From assembly GCA_029866155.1 (NCBI GenBank), contig JARWZW010000056.1, positions 1 to 64,000 on the forward strand: a DNA stretch of 64,000 bases, given 5' to 3'. This stretch comes from Caulobacter sp. (GTDB taxonomy: Bacteria > Pseudomonadota > Alphaproteobacteria > Caulobacterales > Caulobacteraceae). Below the pieces are notes generated by a model. It made no database searches. It had not been told where the DNA came from and saw only the letters and a program-made list of their open reading frames with translations. The position numbers were made by a program, and so were the translations under genes. Positions 27,379 to 38,518 of this stretch are shown here, one piece after another (the stretch's first letter is position 1; each line of letters opens with the position of its first letter).

Positions 27379-29909
27379 GCCTGTCCGCTCTTCCACTGTC
27401 CTTTCGGTTCGCCGGTCGCGAACTGCGGTCCGGGGTGGCCGGGTTTCGCATCTTTCTGGCCTGTCTGGCCCTTGGGGTGGCGGCCATCGCCGCCGCCGGC
27501 TCGACAGCGGAGGCCTTTCGTCAGGGTCTGGCGTCCCAGGGGCGTGAAATCCTGGGGGGAGACCTGAGGGTCAGTGTCGAGGACCGTCGGTTCACACCGG
27601 TGGAGCGTGAGGCATTCCGCCGGCTGGGACCGGCCACCTTTTCCGCCGCCCAGTCAGCCATGGCCGAAGCGGCCAGCGGCGAGCGGCGTCTGGTCGAGCT
27701 GCGGGGCGTCAGCAGCGGCTATCCCCTGGTGGGAAAGGTGGTCCTGACCGGCGCCGCCAGTCTTGACGCCGCCTTTGTCGTCCGGGACGGGATCGCCGGG
27801 GCGGCCGTCGAGCAGCCGCTGATGGAACGGCTGGGGCTGAAGCTGGGCGACCGGTTCCTGATCGGCGAGACCCCGTTCATCGCCCGGGCTGTGCTGGTGT
27901 CCGAGCCTGATCGCCTGGGTCGGGGCTTCGCCCTTGCCGGCCGGGTCCTGACAAGTCTGGAGGCCCTGGAGGCCGGAGGGTTCCTGGCCGAGGGCCTGCC
28001 CGACCGGGGCGAGACCGCCCGCATCGCCCTGCCGGTCAGCGCCAATGTCGACACCGCTTCCAAGGCCCTGCGCAAGGCCTTGCCAGGCCAGGGCCTCGAG
28101 ATCCGCACCCGGAACGAAGCGGCCAATGGCGTGAAGCGCCTCATTGACCAGCTGGAGTATTTCCTGGGCTTCATTGGCCTGGCCTCCCTGGTCGCCGGTG
28201 GCCTGGGGGTGGCCGGCGCAGTGGGCGCCTATCTGGAATCCCGCAAACCCTCGATCGCCACCCTCAAGGCCCTGGGGGCGGAGGGGGTGCTGATCCGAAA
28301 CACCTATCTGATCCAGATCGCCCTCCTGGCCCTGCTGGGCGTGGCGATCGGTCTGGCCGTGGGAGCCTGCGCGCCCCTGATCCTCGGGGAGCTGGCCCGC
28401 GACAGGTTGCCGATCCCGGCCCTGTTCGCGGTCTATCCCATGCCCCTGCTCAAGGCGGCGGCCTTTGGCCTGCTGGCCGCCGCCGCCTTTTCCCTGGTTC
28501 CCCTGGCCCGGGCCAGGTCCACCCCGCCCTCGGCCCTGTTCCGCCGGGATCTGTCGGGACAGGTGGGATTGGGGCTGGAGACGGTGGTCACGGCGCTCGC
28601 CGGCCTGGGTCTGGCCGCCCTGGCGGTCATCACCGCCCCGACCCCGGTTGCTGCAGCAGTGATGATCATCGGGGTCGCCGTGGCCTTCGGGCTGCTGGCG
28701 CTGCTGGGGCGGGGGGCCGCCGGGCTGGCCGGTCGGCTGCGACGCTTGACCCATGGCGCCCTGCGGATCGGTCTGGCCAATCTTTCCGGCCCCAGGTCCG
28801 CCGCCCGGACGGCCTCTCCGGCCATAGGGCTGGGCGTCGCCCTGCTGTCGGCCGTGGTGCTGATCCAGTCCAGCCTGCTGTCCCAGGTCAGCCAGGTCGC
28901 GCCCCGCACGGCGCCCTCCATGGTGTTCCTGGATGTGCCCGGCGACCGCGCCCCGCAGTTCGACGCCGCCCTCGCCAGGGCCTTCGGCCAGGCCCTGACG
29001 GCGGAAACCTATCTGCGGTTTCCCTTCGTGTCCGGGAGGATCAGCCGGATCAAGGGTGAGCCGGTCGACCTCAAGGCGATCAAGGACGGCGAGCGCTGGG
29101 CCTATGACAATGACCTCCAGATGTCGGTCTTCGACGGCGAACCGGCCAATGCCGGGGTCCAGGAAGGCCGCTGGTGGCCGGCGGGCTATAGCGGTCCACC
29201 CCTGGTGGCCATGGAGATCGACGCGGCCAAGGGTGGCGGTCTGAAGGTCGGCGACGATATCACCCTGTCCATCCTGGGGCGGGAAATCGACGCCCGGATC
29301 GCGGTGCTGCGCAAGGTGGAATGGGGGGGCTTCAGCCCGGCCTTCACGGTCATTCTCAATCCCGGCGCCCTGGAGGGGGCGGGTCTTCGCTACATCGCCA
29401 TCGCCAAGGCCAGCGAGGACCAGGAGAAGGCCGCAACCCGGGCCCTGGGCCAGGACTTTGCCGAGGTCAACATCATCAGTGTCCGCGAGGGCCTGACCCA
29501 GGCCGTGGAGATGTTTGATCGCCTGTCCCTGGCAGTGCGGGGCGCGGCCGCGGTTGCAGCCCTGGCCGGTTTGCTGGTCCTGGCCGGCGCCATTGCAGCC
29601 GGCGCCCGTGCCCGGGCCCGGGAAGCGGCGACGCTCAAGGTCCTGGGTGGCTCGCGGAGCCAGATCCTGACCGCCTATGCGGTGGAATACGGCGCGGTGG
29701 GGCTGATCGCGGGCGTGTTCGGGGTGGCGCTTGGCTATGCCGCCGCCTGGCCCGTTGTGGTGTTGGTCTTCGAGGCGAAATGGTCGGTGGACTGGGGCGG
29801 CGTGGTCGCCCTTGTGGGCGCCGCCGCCGGACTGGCGGCCCTTGGCGGCCTTCTGGCGGCAGCCCAGGCCCTTTCACGGCGGCCGGCTCCTGTGCTTCGA
29901 ACCGAATAG
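27375..29909 (+). CDS. FtsX-family ABC permease, YbbP-like
   Basis: Large membrane subunit (844 aa, GTG start) pairing with the preceding ATPase. It has one N-terminal helix, a periplasmic domain, three helices (about 260-375), further central helices, a second periplasmic domain (about 510-710) and a final FtsX block of three helices (about 720-835). This duplicated architecture is that of YbbP. Pairing with a TesA-like esterase suggests work on lipids or lipoproteins of the envelope (inference). Confidence 0.93.
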   Translation: MSLSALPLSFRFAGRELRSGVAGFRIFLACLALGVAAIAAAGSTAEAFRQGLASQGREILGGDLRVSVEDRRFTPVEREAFRRLGPATFSAAQSAMAEAASGERRLVELRGVSSGYPLVGKVVLTGAASLDAAFVVRDGIAGAAVEQPLMERLGLKLGDRFLIGETPFIARAVLVSEPDRLGRGFALAGRVLTSLEALEAGGFLAEGLPDRGETARIALPVSANVDTASKALRKALPGQGLEIRTRNEAANGVKRLIDQLEYFLGFIGLASLVAGGLGVAGAVGAYLESRKPSIATLKALGAEGVLIRNTYLIQIALLALLGVAIGLAVGACAPLILGELARDRLPIPALFAVYPMPLLKAAAFGLLAAAAFSLVPLARARSTPPSALFRRDLSGQVGLGLETVVTALAGLGLAALAVITAPTPVAAAVMIIGVAVAFGLLALLGRGAAGLAGRLRRLTHGALRIGLANLSGPRSAARTASPAIGLGVALLSAVVLIQSSLLSQVSQVAPRTAPSMVFLDVPGDRAPQFDAALARAFGQALTAETYLRFPFVSGRISRIKGEPVDLKAIKDGERWAYDNDLQMSVFDGEPANAGVQEGRWWPAGYSGPPLVAMEIDAAKGGGLKVGDDITLSILGREIDARIAVLRKVEWGGFSPAFTVILNPGALEGAGLRYIAIAKASEDQEKAATRALGQDFAEVNIISVREGLTQAVEMFDRLSLAVRGAAAVAALAGLLVLAGAIAAGARARAREAATLKVLGGSRSQILTAYAVEYGAVGLIAGVFGVALGYAAAWPVVVLVFEAKWSVDWGGVVALVGAAAGLAALGGLLAAAQALSRRPAPVLRTE

Positions 29910-30003
29910 CGATGCGGAGGCCTCTTGCGCCAAACGGTCGCAGCCCCAATATTGAGTGACTGAGTTCCGATCCCGGGGCTCGAACAAAAAGGGTCTTTTT
30001 CCA

Positions 30004-30756
30004 ATGAGCGACTTCGAACGCGGCTACGCGCGCTCGATCCCGCAGACCGCCGACATGTCGGTCGACGCTGGACTGCGCGCCTTCATGCTGGGCGTCTACA
30101 ACAAGATGGCGCTGGGCCTTCTGGTCTCGGCCGTCCTGGCCTACAGCGTGGCCAATATCGCGCCCGTGCGCGACCTGCTCTATGTGGTCAACGCCAATGG
30201 CGCCCTGGCCGGCTACACCATCCTGGGCATGGTCCTGGCCTTCGCCCCGCTGGTGCTGGTCCTGGCCTCGGGCTTCCTGATGAAGAACCCCAGCCCGGCC
30301 GCCTCCGGCGCCCTCTACTGGGGCATCGTGGCCCTGATCGGCGCTTCCGGCGCCGTCTGGGTGCTGCGCTACACCGGCGCCTCCATCGCCTCGACCTTCC
30401 TGATCACCGCCACCTCCTTCGGTGCGCTCAGCCTGTTCGGCTACACCACCAAGCGTGACCTCCAGGGCATGGGCACCTTCCTCATCATGGGCGTCTGGGG
30501 GCTGCTTATCGCGGGCCTGGTCAACATGTTCCTGCAGCAGCCGATGATCAGCCTGATCATCAGCGCCGCCGGCGTGCTGATCTTCGCCGGCCTGACCGCC
30601 TATGACACCCAGCGGCTGAAACTGACCTATTACGAACTGGGCGGCGACCAGAACGCCATGGCCGTGGCCACCAACTACGGCGCCCTCAGCCTGTATCTGG
30701 ACTTCATCAACCTGTTCCAGTTCCTGCTGTCCCTGCTGGGCGCACGCCGCAGCTAG
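30004..30756 (+). CDS. BAX inhibitor-1 / YccA family membrane protein
   Basis: Seven-helix inner-membrane protein of the TMBIM family, 250 aa. Family features are the first-helix MxxVYNKMALGLL segment, helices throughout, and the C-terminal acidic pair in FAGLTAYDTQRLK and LYLDFINLF. Bacterial homologues act as pH-gated Ca2+ leak channels or modulators of FtsH (family knowledge). I chose the ATG at 30004; the frame upstream is not conserved. It is transcribed alone, with a terminator after it. Confidence 0.93.
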   Translation: MSDFERGYARSIPQTADMSVDAGLRAFMLGVYNKMALGLLVSAVLAYSVANIAPVRDLLYVVNANGALAGYTILGMVLAFAPLVLVLASGFLMKNPSPAASGALYWGIVALIGASGAVWVLRYTGASIASTFLITATSFGALSLFGYTTKRDLQGMGTFLIMGVWGLLIAGLVNMFLQQPMISLIISAAGVLIFAGLTAYDTQRLKLTYYELGGDQNAMAVATNYGALSLYLDFINLFQFLLSLLGARRS

Positions 30757-30793
30757 ACCTGCAGTCTGCCAGGCAGACGTCTTGAAATGAGCG

Positions 30794-30823
30794 AAGGCCC
30801 CGGTGGAAACGCCGGGGCCTTTT
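30794..30823 (+). terminator. Terminator after the BAX-inhibitor-1 gene
   Basis: AAGGCCCCGG pairs with CCGGGGCCTT around TGGAAACG and ends in TTTT. It abuts the stop codon of the convergent DUF2794 gene, and the symmetric stem could act in both directions. Confidence 0.9.
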
Positions 30824-30824
30824 G

Positions 30825-31160
30825 CTATTCGACGACCTTGAAGCGGCCCTTGTCGAAGACCCGCAGGACCTGGGCCAGGTCCTGGCCGCGCCGCAGGATC
30901 ATGCCGCCTTGAGCCGTGACCGACCAGGCGCCCTGACGCCGGGCAAGGTCCGGCTGTTTCTCGATCCGGTAGAGGGGCTGTTCGTGCGCCCGGCGGAAGA
31001 CGCAGAAGACGGCCCGGTCGGACAGGCCGGCAATCGCGTAGTCCCGCCATTCCCCGGCCGCCACCATTCGCCCGTAGAGCCGCATCAGCTGGTCCAGCTC
31101 CCGCCGTTCAAAGAACACCTGCGGAACGGGCGGAGGGGGGTGTGTAGGGTCGAAGGTCAT
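30825..31160 (-). CDS. DUF2794 family protein
   Basis: Alphaproteobacterial protein of unknown function, 111 aa from the ATG at 31160 (MTFDPTHP). Family features are VFFERRELDQLMRLYGRMVAAGEWRDYAI and the end RVFDKGRFKVV. It has no membrane segments. The longer frame to 31235 lacks similarity. It converges with the BAX-inhibitor-1 gene at a shared terminator. Confidence 0.88.
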   Translation of the reverse strand: MTFDPTHPPPPVPQVFFERRELDQLMRLYGRMVAAGEWRDYAIAGLSDRAVFCVFRRAHEQPLYRIEKQPDLARRQGAWSVTAQGGMILRRGQDLAQVLRVFDKGRFKVVE

Positions 31161-31295
31161 GATCTGTCCTGCAGCCTGACCCAAATCGGACGGTTTGGCG
31201 AGACGGTCCGCAAGCCGCCACAGATCGCCGTGCAAAGACCTTATTTCGGACCTTCCACCGCCGGGTTCGGGGGCGATAACGTCATTGTCGGCTGA

Positions 31296-31434
31296 TCAAG
31301 AGACCCCGCGGTTCCGGACCCTGAACAGCCCCCCCAGCCCCCGTAATCCCGGGGCTCTGGACCGGCCGACAACAGACACTTCCAAGACCGGCCCGCGTCG
31401 CTCCCTCCCCCTTGGCGACGCGGGCCTTTTTTTG
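31296..31434 (+). ncRNA. Candidate structured small RNA, 6S-like fold
   Basis: A plus-strand intrinsic terminator at 31391-31434 has no upstream plus-strand gene: DUF2794 is on the other strand. The segment before it can fold: CGCGG-UU-CCGG (about 31312-31322) pairs with CCGG-C-CCGCG (about 31388-31398), enclosing a C-rich unpaired stretch and an apical hairpin AGCCCC-GGGGCT. Closing stem, large internal bubble and apical stem recall 6S RNA, and CGACAACA...CACTTCCAAG faintly resembles the 6S 3' half. The 5' end is not known. A leader of the SDR gene is the alternative. Confidence 0.38.
31391..31434 (+). terminator. Strong intrinsic terminator without an obvious upstream gene
   Basis: GGCCCGCGTCGC pairs perfectly with GCGACGCGGGCC around a pyrimidine-rich loop and is followed by seven T. 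It lies 86 bases before the SDR start codon and about 230 bases from the divergent DUF2794 gene. Confidence 0.85.
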
Positions 31435-31519
31435 TCTGGAAGGTCTCCTTCCCCAAGGGCGCCATTTCCAAGCGCGCGCCGCCCTGCTTCGATGTGGCAA
31501 AACATCGGAGGAACGACCC

Positions 31520-32254
31520 ATGGGAAGACTGACCGGCCGCCGAGCCATTGTCACAGGCGCCGCCAGCGGCATCGGCCGCGCCACCGCCGAGCTGTTCGCC
31601 GCCGAGGGGGCCCAGGTCCTGGCGGTGGATCGTCCCGGAACCGCTCTTGAGTTTGACCATGCCGCCATCCAGGCGATGGGCCAGGACATCAGCGTTGACG
31701 AGGCTCCTGCGACCATCATCGCCGCAGCGACCGGGGCCTTTGGCGGCCTGGACATTCTGTACAACAACGCGGGGGTCTCCCATTCGGCCCCGGTGGGCGA
31801 TACCTCGGACGAGGCCTTCGACCGGCTGGTCTCGGTCAATCTTCGCGCCGCCTTTCGACTGTCCCGCGCTGCGACACCGCATGTCGTGGCCTCGGGGCGC
31901 GGCCGGCTGATCTTCACCGCCTCGATCATGGCCCGCCACACCGACAATGGCCTGGTGGCCTATTCGGCCTCAAAGGCCGGGGTGGTGGGCATGATGCGCA
32001 CCTTTGCCCTGGAATTGGGCCGGCATGCGGTGACCTCCAACGCCATCCTGCCCGGAGCCATCGCCACCGGCATGACCGCTGGCAGTTTTGTCCGTGAAGA
32101 CGTCGCGGCGCTCTGGGCGAAGAAGGCGGCGCTCAAGCGCCTGGGCCAGCCCATCGACATCGCCCGGGCGGCCCTGTTCCTGGCCAGCGAGGACGGCGGC
32201 TTCGTCACTGGCCAGGCCCTGGGGGTCGATGGCGGGCTGATGCTGCGGGTCTAG
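31520..32254 (+). CDS. Short-chain dehydrogenase/reductase
   Basis: A 244-aa classical SDR: cofactor loop TGAASGIGR, NNAG, catalytic Ser in TASIM and YxxxK in YSASK. The acidic residue after beta-2 (VDRPG) favours NAD(H). The start is set by GGAGGA at 31507-31512 before the ATG. The substrate is unknown; the closest style is FabG or 3-alpha-hydroxysteroid-type enzymes. Its TAG stop lies in the first bases of an interspersed repeat. Confidence 0.9.
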   Translation: MGRLTGRRAIVTGAASGIGRATAELFAAEGAQVLAVDRPGTALEFDHAAIQAMGQDISVDEAPATIIAAATGAFGGLDILYNNAGVSHSAPVGDTSDEAFDRLVSVNLRAAFRLSRAATPHVVASGRGRLIFTASIMARHTDNGLVAYSASKAGVVGMMRTFALELGRHAVTSNAILPGAIATGMTAGSFVREDVAALWAKKAALKRLGQPIDIARAALFLASEDGGFVTGQALGVDGGLMLRV

Positions 32255-32365
32255 AGCCCGTTCCGTTATGATCGAACCGACCATGACGGAAAAACAGGCT
32301 CTAAATCAGAATGTCAGAGCATGTTTCGATCCGATAGCCGCGTCGCACCTAGCGGAACATGCTCT
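32252..32365 (-). repeat. Interspersed palindromic repeat, copy B (full element)
   Basis: Contains both hairpins of the family: CCGTTATGATCG-AAC-CGACCATGACGG near the SDR end and the CCGATA...-type core near 32330, ending GAACATGCTCT. It is inverted relative to copy D. Its first bases, CTAGAGC, include the SDR stop codon. A frame through it (MTEKQALNQNV) is a repeat translation, not a gene. Confidence 0.88.
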
Positions 32366-32375
32366 GGGCCGGAGA

Positions 32376-32524
32376 AAAATCTTCCGTCATCCCGGACGGC
32401 CCGGAGGGACGATCCGGGGTCCAGGTGGGACAGGATGCAGACTGCACAGCTGTTCGATTGCGGCCCTGCAACCCCTAGGTCCCGACTCTCTGGGCTGGCG
32501 CGCTGCGGCCGGGAAGACGGGGGC
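32376..32524. repeat. Second palindromic repeat type next to copy B
   Basis: Arms CCGTCATCCCGGACGGC (32384-32400) and its inverted counterpart (about 32505-32520) match at most positions, with further internal symmetry. The rest of the 309-base gap between the SDR and DUF1223 genes holds nothing else that I recognise. Confidence 0.6.
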
Positions 32525-32563
32525 TTGAGTTGAGCAGCATTGCAAGCCGCTTCGGCCTGCCGG

Positions 32564-33277
32564 TCAGTCCTCGACCAGGACGCCGATGATCTTGCCGCCC
32601 CGGGCGCCCTGGACCAGGATGACGGTCTTCAGGCCGTCCTCGGCAGGTTTGGGCGTGCGATAGAGGGTGGGGTTGCCGCTCCAGGCGCCCAGCCGGGCCA
32701 GTTGACGCACGACATTGCGATGGACCACGGGCTCGCCGCGATTGTCGCCGCGCTTGGGGGTCACGGTCAGTTCCCGGGGATCGTAGCGGATCATCCAGAC
32801 CTCGGCGCCGCTGCGCGGTACAAGACCCGAGCCCACCGCGACCCTGCCGTTGCGCATGAACAGCATGTCGGGCGGATTGGCCGGGTTGCGGCCTGCCTCC
32901 GCGACCAGGGCGTCGATCTTCTCGGCCTTGACCCCGCCGGTCTGGGAGCGGCCGTCGATGATCACCTGGGGGGTATAGACTTCCCGAACGTCCAGTCGTC
33001 GGGAATAGGCCTTCTGGCGGTCGGCGAAGGCCGGTTGGGCGAAGGTGTCCGGCCAGCCCAGATAGTCCCAGTAGTCGACGGCGAAGATCAGGGCCAGAAC
33101 ACCGGGCTTCTGGGCCAGGACCGCGAGATGGTCATTGGCCTTGCGGCAGGAAGAGCAGCCCTGGGCGGTATAGAGTTCCACAACGACAGGCGGACGCGCC
33201 GCCGGCGCGGCCCAGGCGGTCGCCGCCGTGGCCGCAGCCACGACCATCAGGAAAAGGGAAAGGAGCGGGCGCCTCAT
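32564..33277 (-). CDS. DUF1223 family exported thioredoxin-like protein
   Basis: A 237-aa protein with a signal peptide (1-23, ending AWAAP) and a thioredoxin-like redox site CSSC in ELYTAQGCSSCRKAND, typical of DUF1223. VDYWDYLGWPD and YTPQVIIDG are family motifs. Periplasmic location and a redox role are inferred. It starts about 200 bases from the aconitase stop, on the same strand downstream of acnA. Confidence 0.9.
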   Translation of the reverse strand: MRRPLLSLFLMVVAAATAATAWAAPAARPPVVVELYTAQGCSSCRKANDHLAVLAQKPGVLALIFAVDYWDYLGWPDTFAQPAFADRQKAYSRRLDVREVYTPQVIIDGRSQTGGVKAEKIDALVAEAGRNPANPPDMLFMRNGRVAVGSGLVPRSGAEVWMIRYDPRELTVTPKRGDNRGEPVVHRNVVRQLARLGAWSGNPTLYRTPKPAEDGLKTVILVQGARGGKIIGVLVED

Positions 33278-33332
33278 TGGTCGCTATTAAGCGGATGCAG
33301 AGAGGTCGCGGGGGTCACGAGGCCGTGAAGAG

Positions 33333-33371
33333 CCGGGGTCCGTCTCCTGCAGCTCAGGAGAGGGACCCCGG
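33333..33371 (-). terminator. Long hairpin after acnA
   Basis: CCGGGGTCC pairs with GGACCCCGG and the stem continues inside as TCTCCTG with CAGGAGA. It starts six bases past the acnA stop. It lacks a T tract on the minus strand, so it may protect the mRNA end rather than terminate by itself. Confidence 0.6.
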
Positions 33372-33377
33372 TGATCA

Positions 33378-36077
<2,700 letters not shown>

Positions 36078-36307
36078 TTTGGGGGAGTACCTTTCCTGTT
36101 CAAAGCCGCCCGAAAACCGCTTCCGGGATCGCGCGCCAGCGGCTTGGGACACACAGGGTCCCAACCGGCGCCGCGTACGCTCCCACGCTTGCGCGGGAGG
36201 TCGGCTGGTCGCTGCATACTCCGGGCCGTGGCAAACGTCCATGCGCCCGCCAAGGGGAATCGTAGTAGCCGCCTCGCTGGTCCCGGGATGCGGTCTGGGC
36301 GCTGGAC

Positions 36308-36916
36308 ATGATCATTGCTGTCGAGGGACGGAGCCTGGCCATCCGCCGGGGCGAAAGGCTGTTGTTCTCGGGCCTGGACTTTGACCTTGAGGCCGGATCC
36401 GCCCTGGCCCTGACCGGCGCCAACGGATCCGGAAAGACCAGCCTTCTGCGGGCCATAGCCGGCCTGATTCGGCCGGAATCCGGGGAGGTCTTCTTCAGGG
36501 GGGCCGCAGATGCCGGCGTGGCGCGGGCAGAACAGATTCACCTGCTGGGTCATGCGGACGGGCTGAAGGGCGCGCGGACCGCCCGGGACGAACTGGTCTT
36601 TCAGGCCGCCTGGCTTGGCGGCGGCGAAGCGGATCGGCTGGACCGGGCCATCGAGCGCCTCGCCCTGGCTCCCCTGCTCTCTCTGGAAGTGCGTCGGCTG
36701 TCGGCCGGGCAACGGCGGCGCCTGGCCCTGGCCCGCCTGATCACCGCCCCCCGGTCGCTCTGGCTGCTGGACGAGCCCATGGCGCCCCTGGACACGGCCC
36801 GGCGGGAGCTGCTGGCAGGGCTGATGCAGGATCACCTGGACGGAGGCGGCCTGATCATCGCCGCCGTCCATGACCCCCTGCCCATCGCCGCCCAGGGCCT
36901 GGAGGTCGGGACATGA
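36308..36916 (+). CDS. ccmA: Heme exporter ATP-binding protein CcmA
   Basis: ATPase of the CcmABCD complex, which releases holo-CcmE for cytochrome c maturation. It is 202 aa with Walker [10 protein letters not shown], signature [14 protein letters not shown] and Walker [13 protein letters not shown]. It opens the ccm cluster and overlaps ccmB by 4 bases (ATGA). Confidence 0.95.
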   Translation: MIIAVEGRSLAIRRGERLLFSGLDFDLEAGSALALTGANGSGKTSLLRAIAGLIRPESGEVFFRGAADAGVARAEQIHLLGHADGLKGARTARDELVFQAAWLGGGEADRLDRAIERLALAPLLSLEVRRLSAGQRRRLALARLITAPRSLWLLDEPMAPLDTARRELLAGLMQDHLDGGGLIIAAVHDPLPIAAQGLEVGT

Positions 36917-37578
36917 GCGCCGCCATGGTGCTGCTCAGGCGGGAGCTGGGCCTGGCCTGGGGGCGGGGTGGCGGACCCTTGCCGGCCCTGGCCTTCTATG
37001 CGGCCATCACCCTGTTGCTGCCCCTGGCGGCCGGTTCGGACACCGACCGGCTGGCCCCGGTTGCCGTCGGGGTGGCCTGGATGGTCCTGGCCCTGGCTTG
37101 CCTTCTTTCGCTCGATCGCCTGTTCGAGCGGGACTATGAGGACGGGGGCCTGGACCTGCTGATGACCGGTCCCCTGCCGCTGGAGCTGGTCTGCGCCATC
37201 AAATGCCTGGCCCAGTGGCTGGCGGGCGGCGCTCCCCTGGCCCTGGCTGCGCCGGTGGCTGCGGTGCTTCTGGGGGCGGACATCGCTCTGGCGCCCTTGA
37301 TCCTGGCCTGCGCCCTGGTGGGCGCCCTCGCCTTCGCCTTCATCGGCGGAATCGGGGCGGCCCTGGCCCTGGGCGCGCGTCGGGGCGGCCTTTTGGTGGC
37401 GGCGATCGTCCTGCCGCTGTTCTGTCCGCCCGTGATCTTTGGCGGAGCGGCCCTCTATGCCGCCGCCCTGGGATCAGGCGGCGTCTCCGGCCTGATGCTG
37501 CTCAGCGGCTGGACCCTGGCGGCAGTGGCCCTTTCGCCCCTGGCCATGGCGGCGGCCTGTCGCAACGCCCTGTCCTGA
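36913..37578 (+). CDS. ccmB: Heme exporter membrane protein CcmB
   Basis: Inner-membrane partner of CcmA with six helices, 221 aa. [22 protein letters not shown] and [13 protein letters not shown] are characteristic of CcmB. It is followed not by ccmC but, after 140 bases, by a Spy/CpxP-like gene. Confidence 0.95.
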   Translation: MSAAMVLLRRELGLAWGRGGGPLPALAFYAAITLLLPLAAGSDTDRLAPVAVGVAWMVLALACLLSLDRLFERDYEDGGLDLLMTGPLPLELVCAIKCLAQWLAGGAPLALAAPVAAVLLGADIALAPLILACALVGALAFAFIGGIGAALALGARRGGLLVAAIVLPLFCPPVIFGGAALYAAALGSGGVSGLMLLSGWTLAAVALSPLAMAAACRNALS

Positions 37579-37718
37579 GAAACCCCGCAGGCATGGGCCC
37601 GGCAGGTTTTCAAAGGGGTCCTTGCAACCATTCTGCAACAATCGGGTGCGTTCCTGACATCGACCGGCCACATCCGCGGGTGATTGTGAGCTCATCAAGA
37701 ATGGGGAGTGACCAAACC

Positions 37719-38450
37719 ATGACACTGTTTACACGCCACGCTGGCGCTCTGGCCTCCGCCGCCTTCGTCCTGACCGCAGCGGGCAGCACTCTGGCGGCTG
37801 AGCCCGCCAAGCCTGAACAGAAGATCGAACGTCGCATCGTGATGCGGATGGGACCCGGTGAAGGGGGCGGCATGGGCCATGGCCCCATGGGCGCCATGCA
37901 GGATCCTGCCGCGCGGGCCCAGAAGCTCCGCGATGTCCTCCAGCTGCGCCCGGACCAGGAGCCGGCGCTCAAGGCCCTGATCGAGGCCGGACATCACAGC
38001 CAGATGGGGGGACCTGGTCACGGCGCCATGGCCGAGCATGAGCATGGCGCCATGGCCAAGCATGAGCATGGCGCCATGGCCAAGCCCCTGACGACTCCCG
38101 AGCGGCTGGATCGGCGTCTGGAGATGATGGCCAAACACCAGGCCCTTTTCAAGAAACGCGCCGAGGCCATCAAGGCCTTCTACGCCGTGTTGAGCCCGTC
38201 CCAGAAGAAGGCGTTCGACGTCCTGCATCCGGGTCCTGGCCCAGGTCCGGGCATGCGAATCATGCGGCGCATGCATGGCGGCCCCATGGGTGGGCCCATG
38301 GGTGGGCCGGGCGCCGCGCCATCGGGGGCGGCCGACCCCCATGCCGGTCATGGCGGCATGGCGATGATCGAGGACGAGGCCGAACTCGAGTTCCTGATCG
38401 GCCAACTCGATATCATGGACGGCCTGTCGCAAGACGAGCTCCAGCCCTGA
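37719..38450 (+). CDS. Periplasmic Spy/CpxP-like His/Met-rich protein
   Basis: A 243-aa exported protein (signal peptide 1-27, ending TLAAEP) inserted between ccmB and ccmC. Two LTxxQ-like motifs, LRPDQEPAL near 76 and LSPSQKKAF near 158, with helical segments place it with Spy/CpxP/CnrX-type periplasmic proteins. It is rich in His and Met: residues 102-122 are GAMA(E/K)HEH repeats, and 185-213 is Gly/Met/His-rich. Copper or other metal binding is a reasonable inference. The ATG at 37719 has GGGGAG 10 bases upstream; another in-frame ATG lies at 37701. Confidence 0.82.
   Translation: MTLFTRHAGALASAAFVLTAAGSTLAAEPAKPEQKIERRIVMRMGPGEGGGMGHGPMGAMQDPAARAQKLRDVLQLRPDQEPALKALIEAGHHSQMGGPGHGAMAEHEHGAMAKHEHGAMAKPLTTPERLDRRLEMMAKHQALFKKRAEAIKAFYAVLSPSQKKAFDVLHPGPGPGPGMRIMRRMHGGPMGGPMGGPGAAPSGAADPHAGHGGMAMIEDEAELEFLIGQLDIMDGLSQDELQP
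38022..38084 (+). repeat. 24-bp tandem repeat within the Spy-like gene
   Basis: Two full 24-base units and a 15-base partial unit encode GAMAEHEH, GAMAKHEH and GAMAK. The DNA units differ by one base, which suggests recent duplication or ongoing repeat-length change. Confidence 0.92.
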
Positions 38451-38518
38451 GCGGAACCGGGGCGTCAGTGACGCCCCGGACGAAACGCCATCTTGCCCGC
38501 CGTCTCCGACGCCTCTAG

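Noticed and set aside
32268..32528. Open frame beginning MIEPTMTEKQ downstream of the SDR gene
   Set aside because: It translates two interspersed palindromic repeats; similar peptides arise wherever the repeat occurs.
38022..38084. Short direct repeats considered as a CRISPR array
   Set aside because: The units are contiguous in-frame coding repeats with no spacers and no cas genes nearby.
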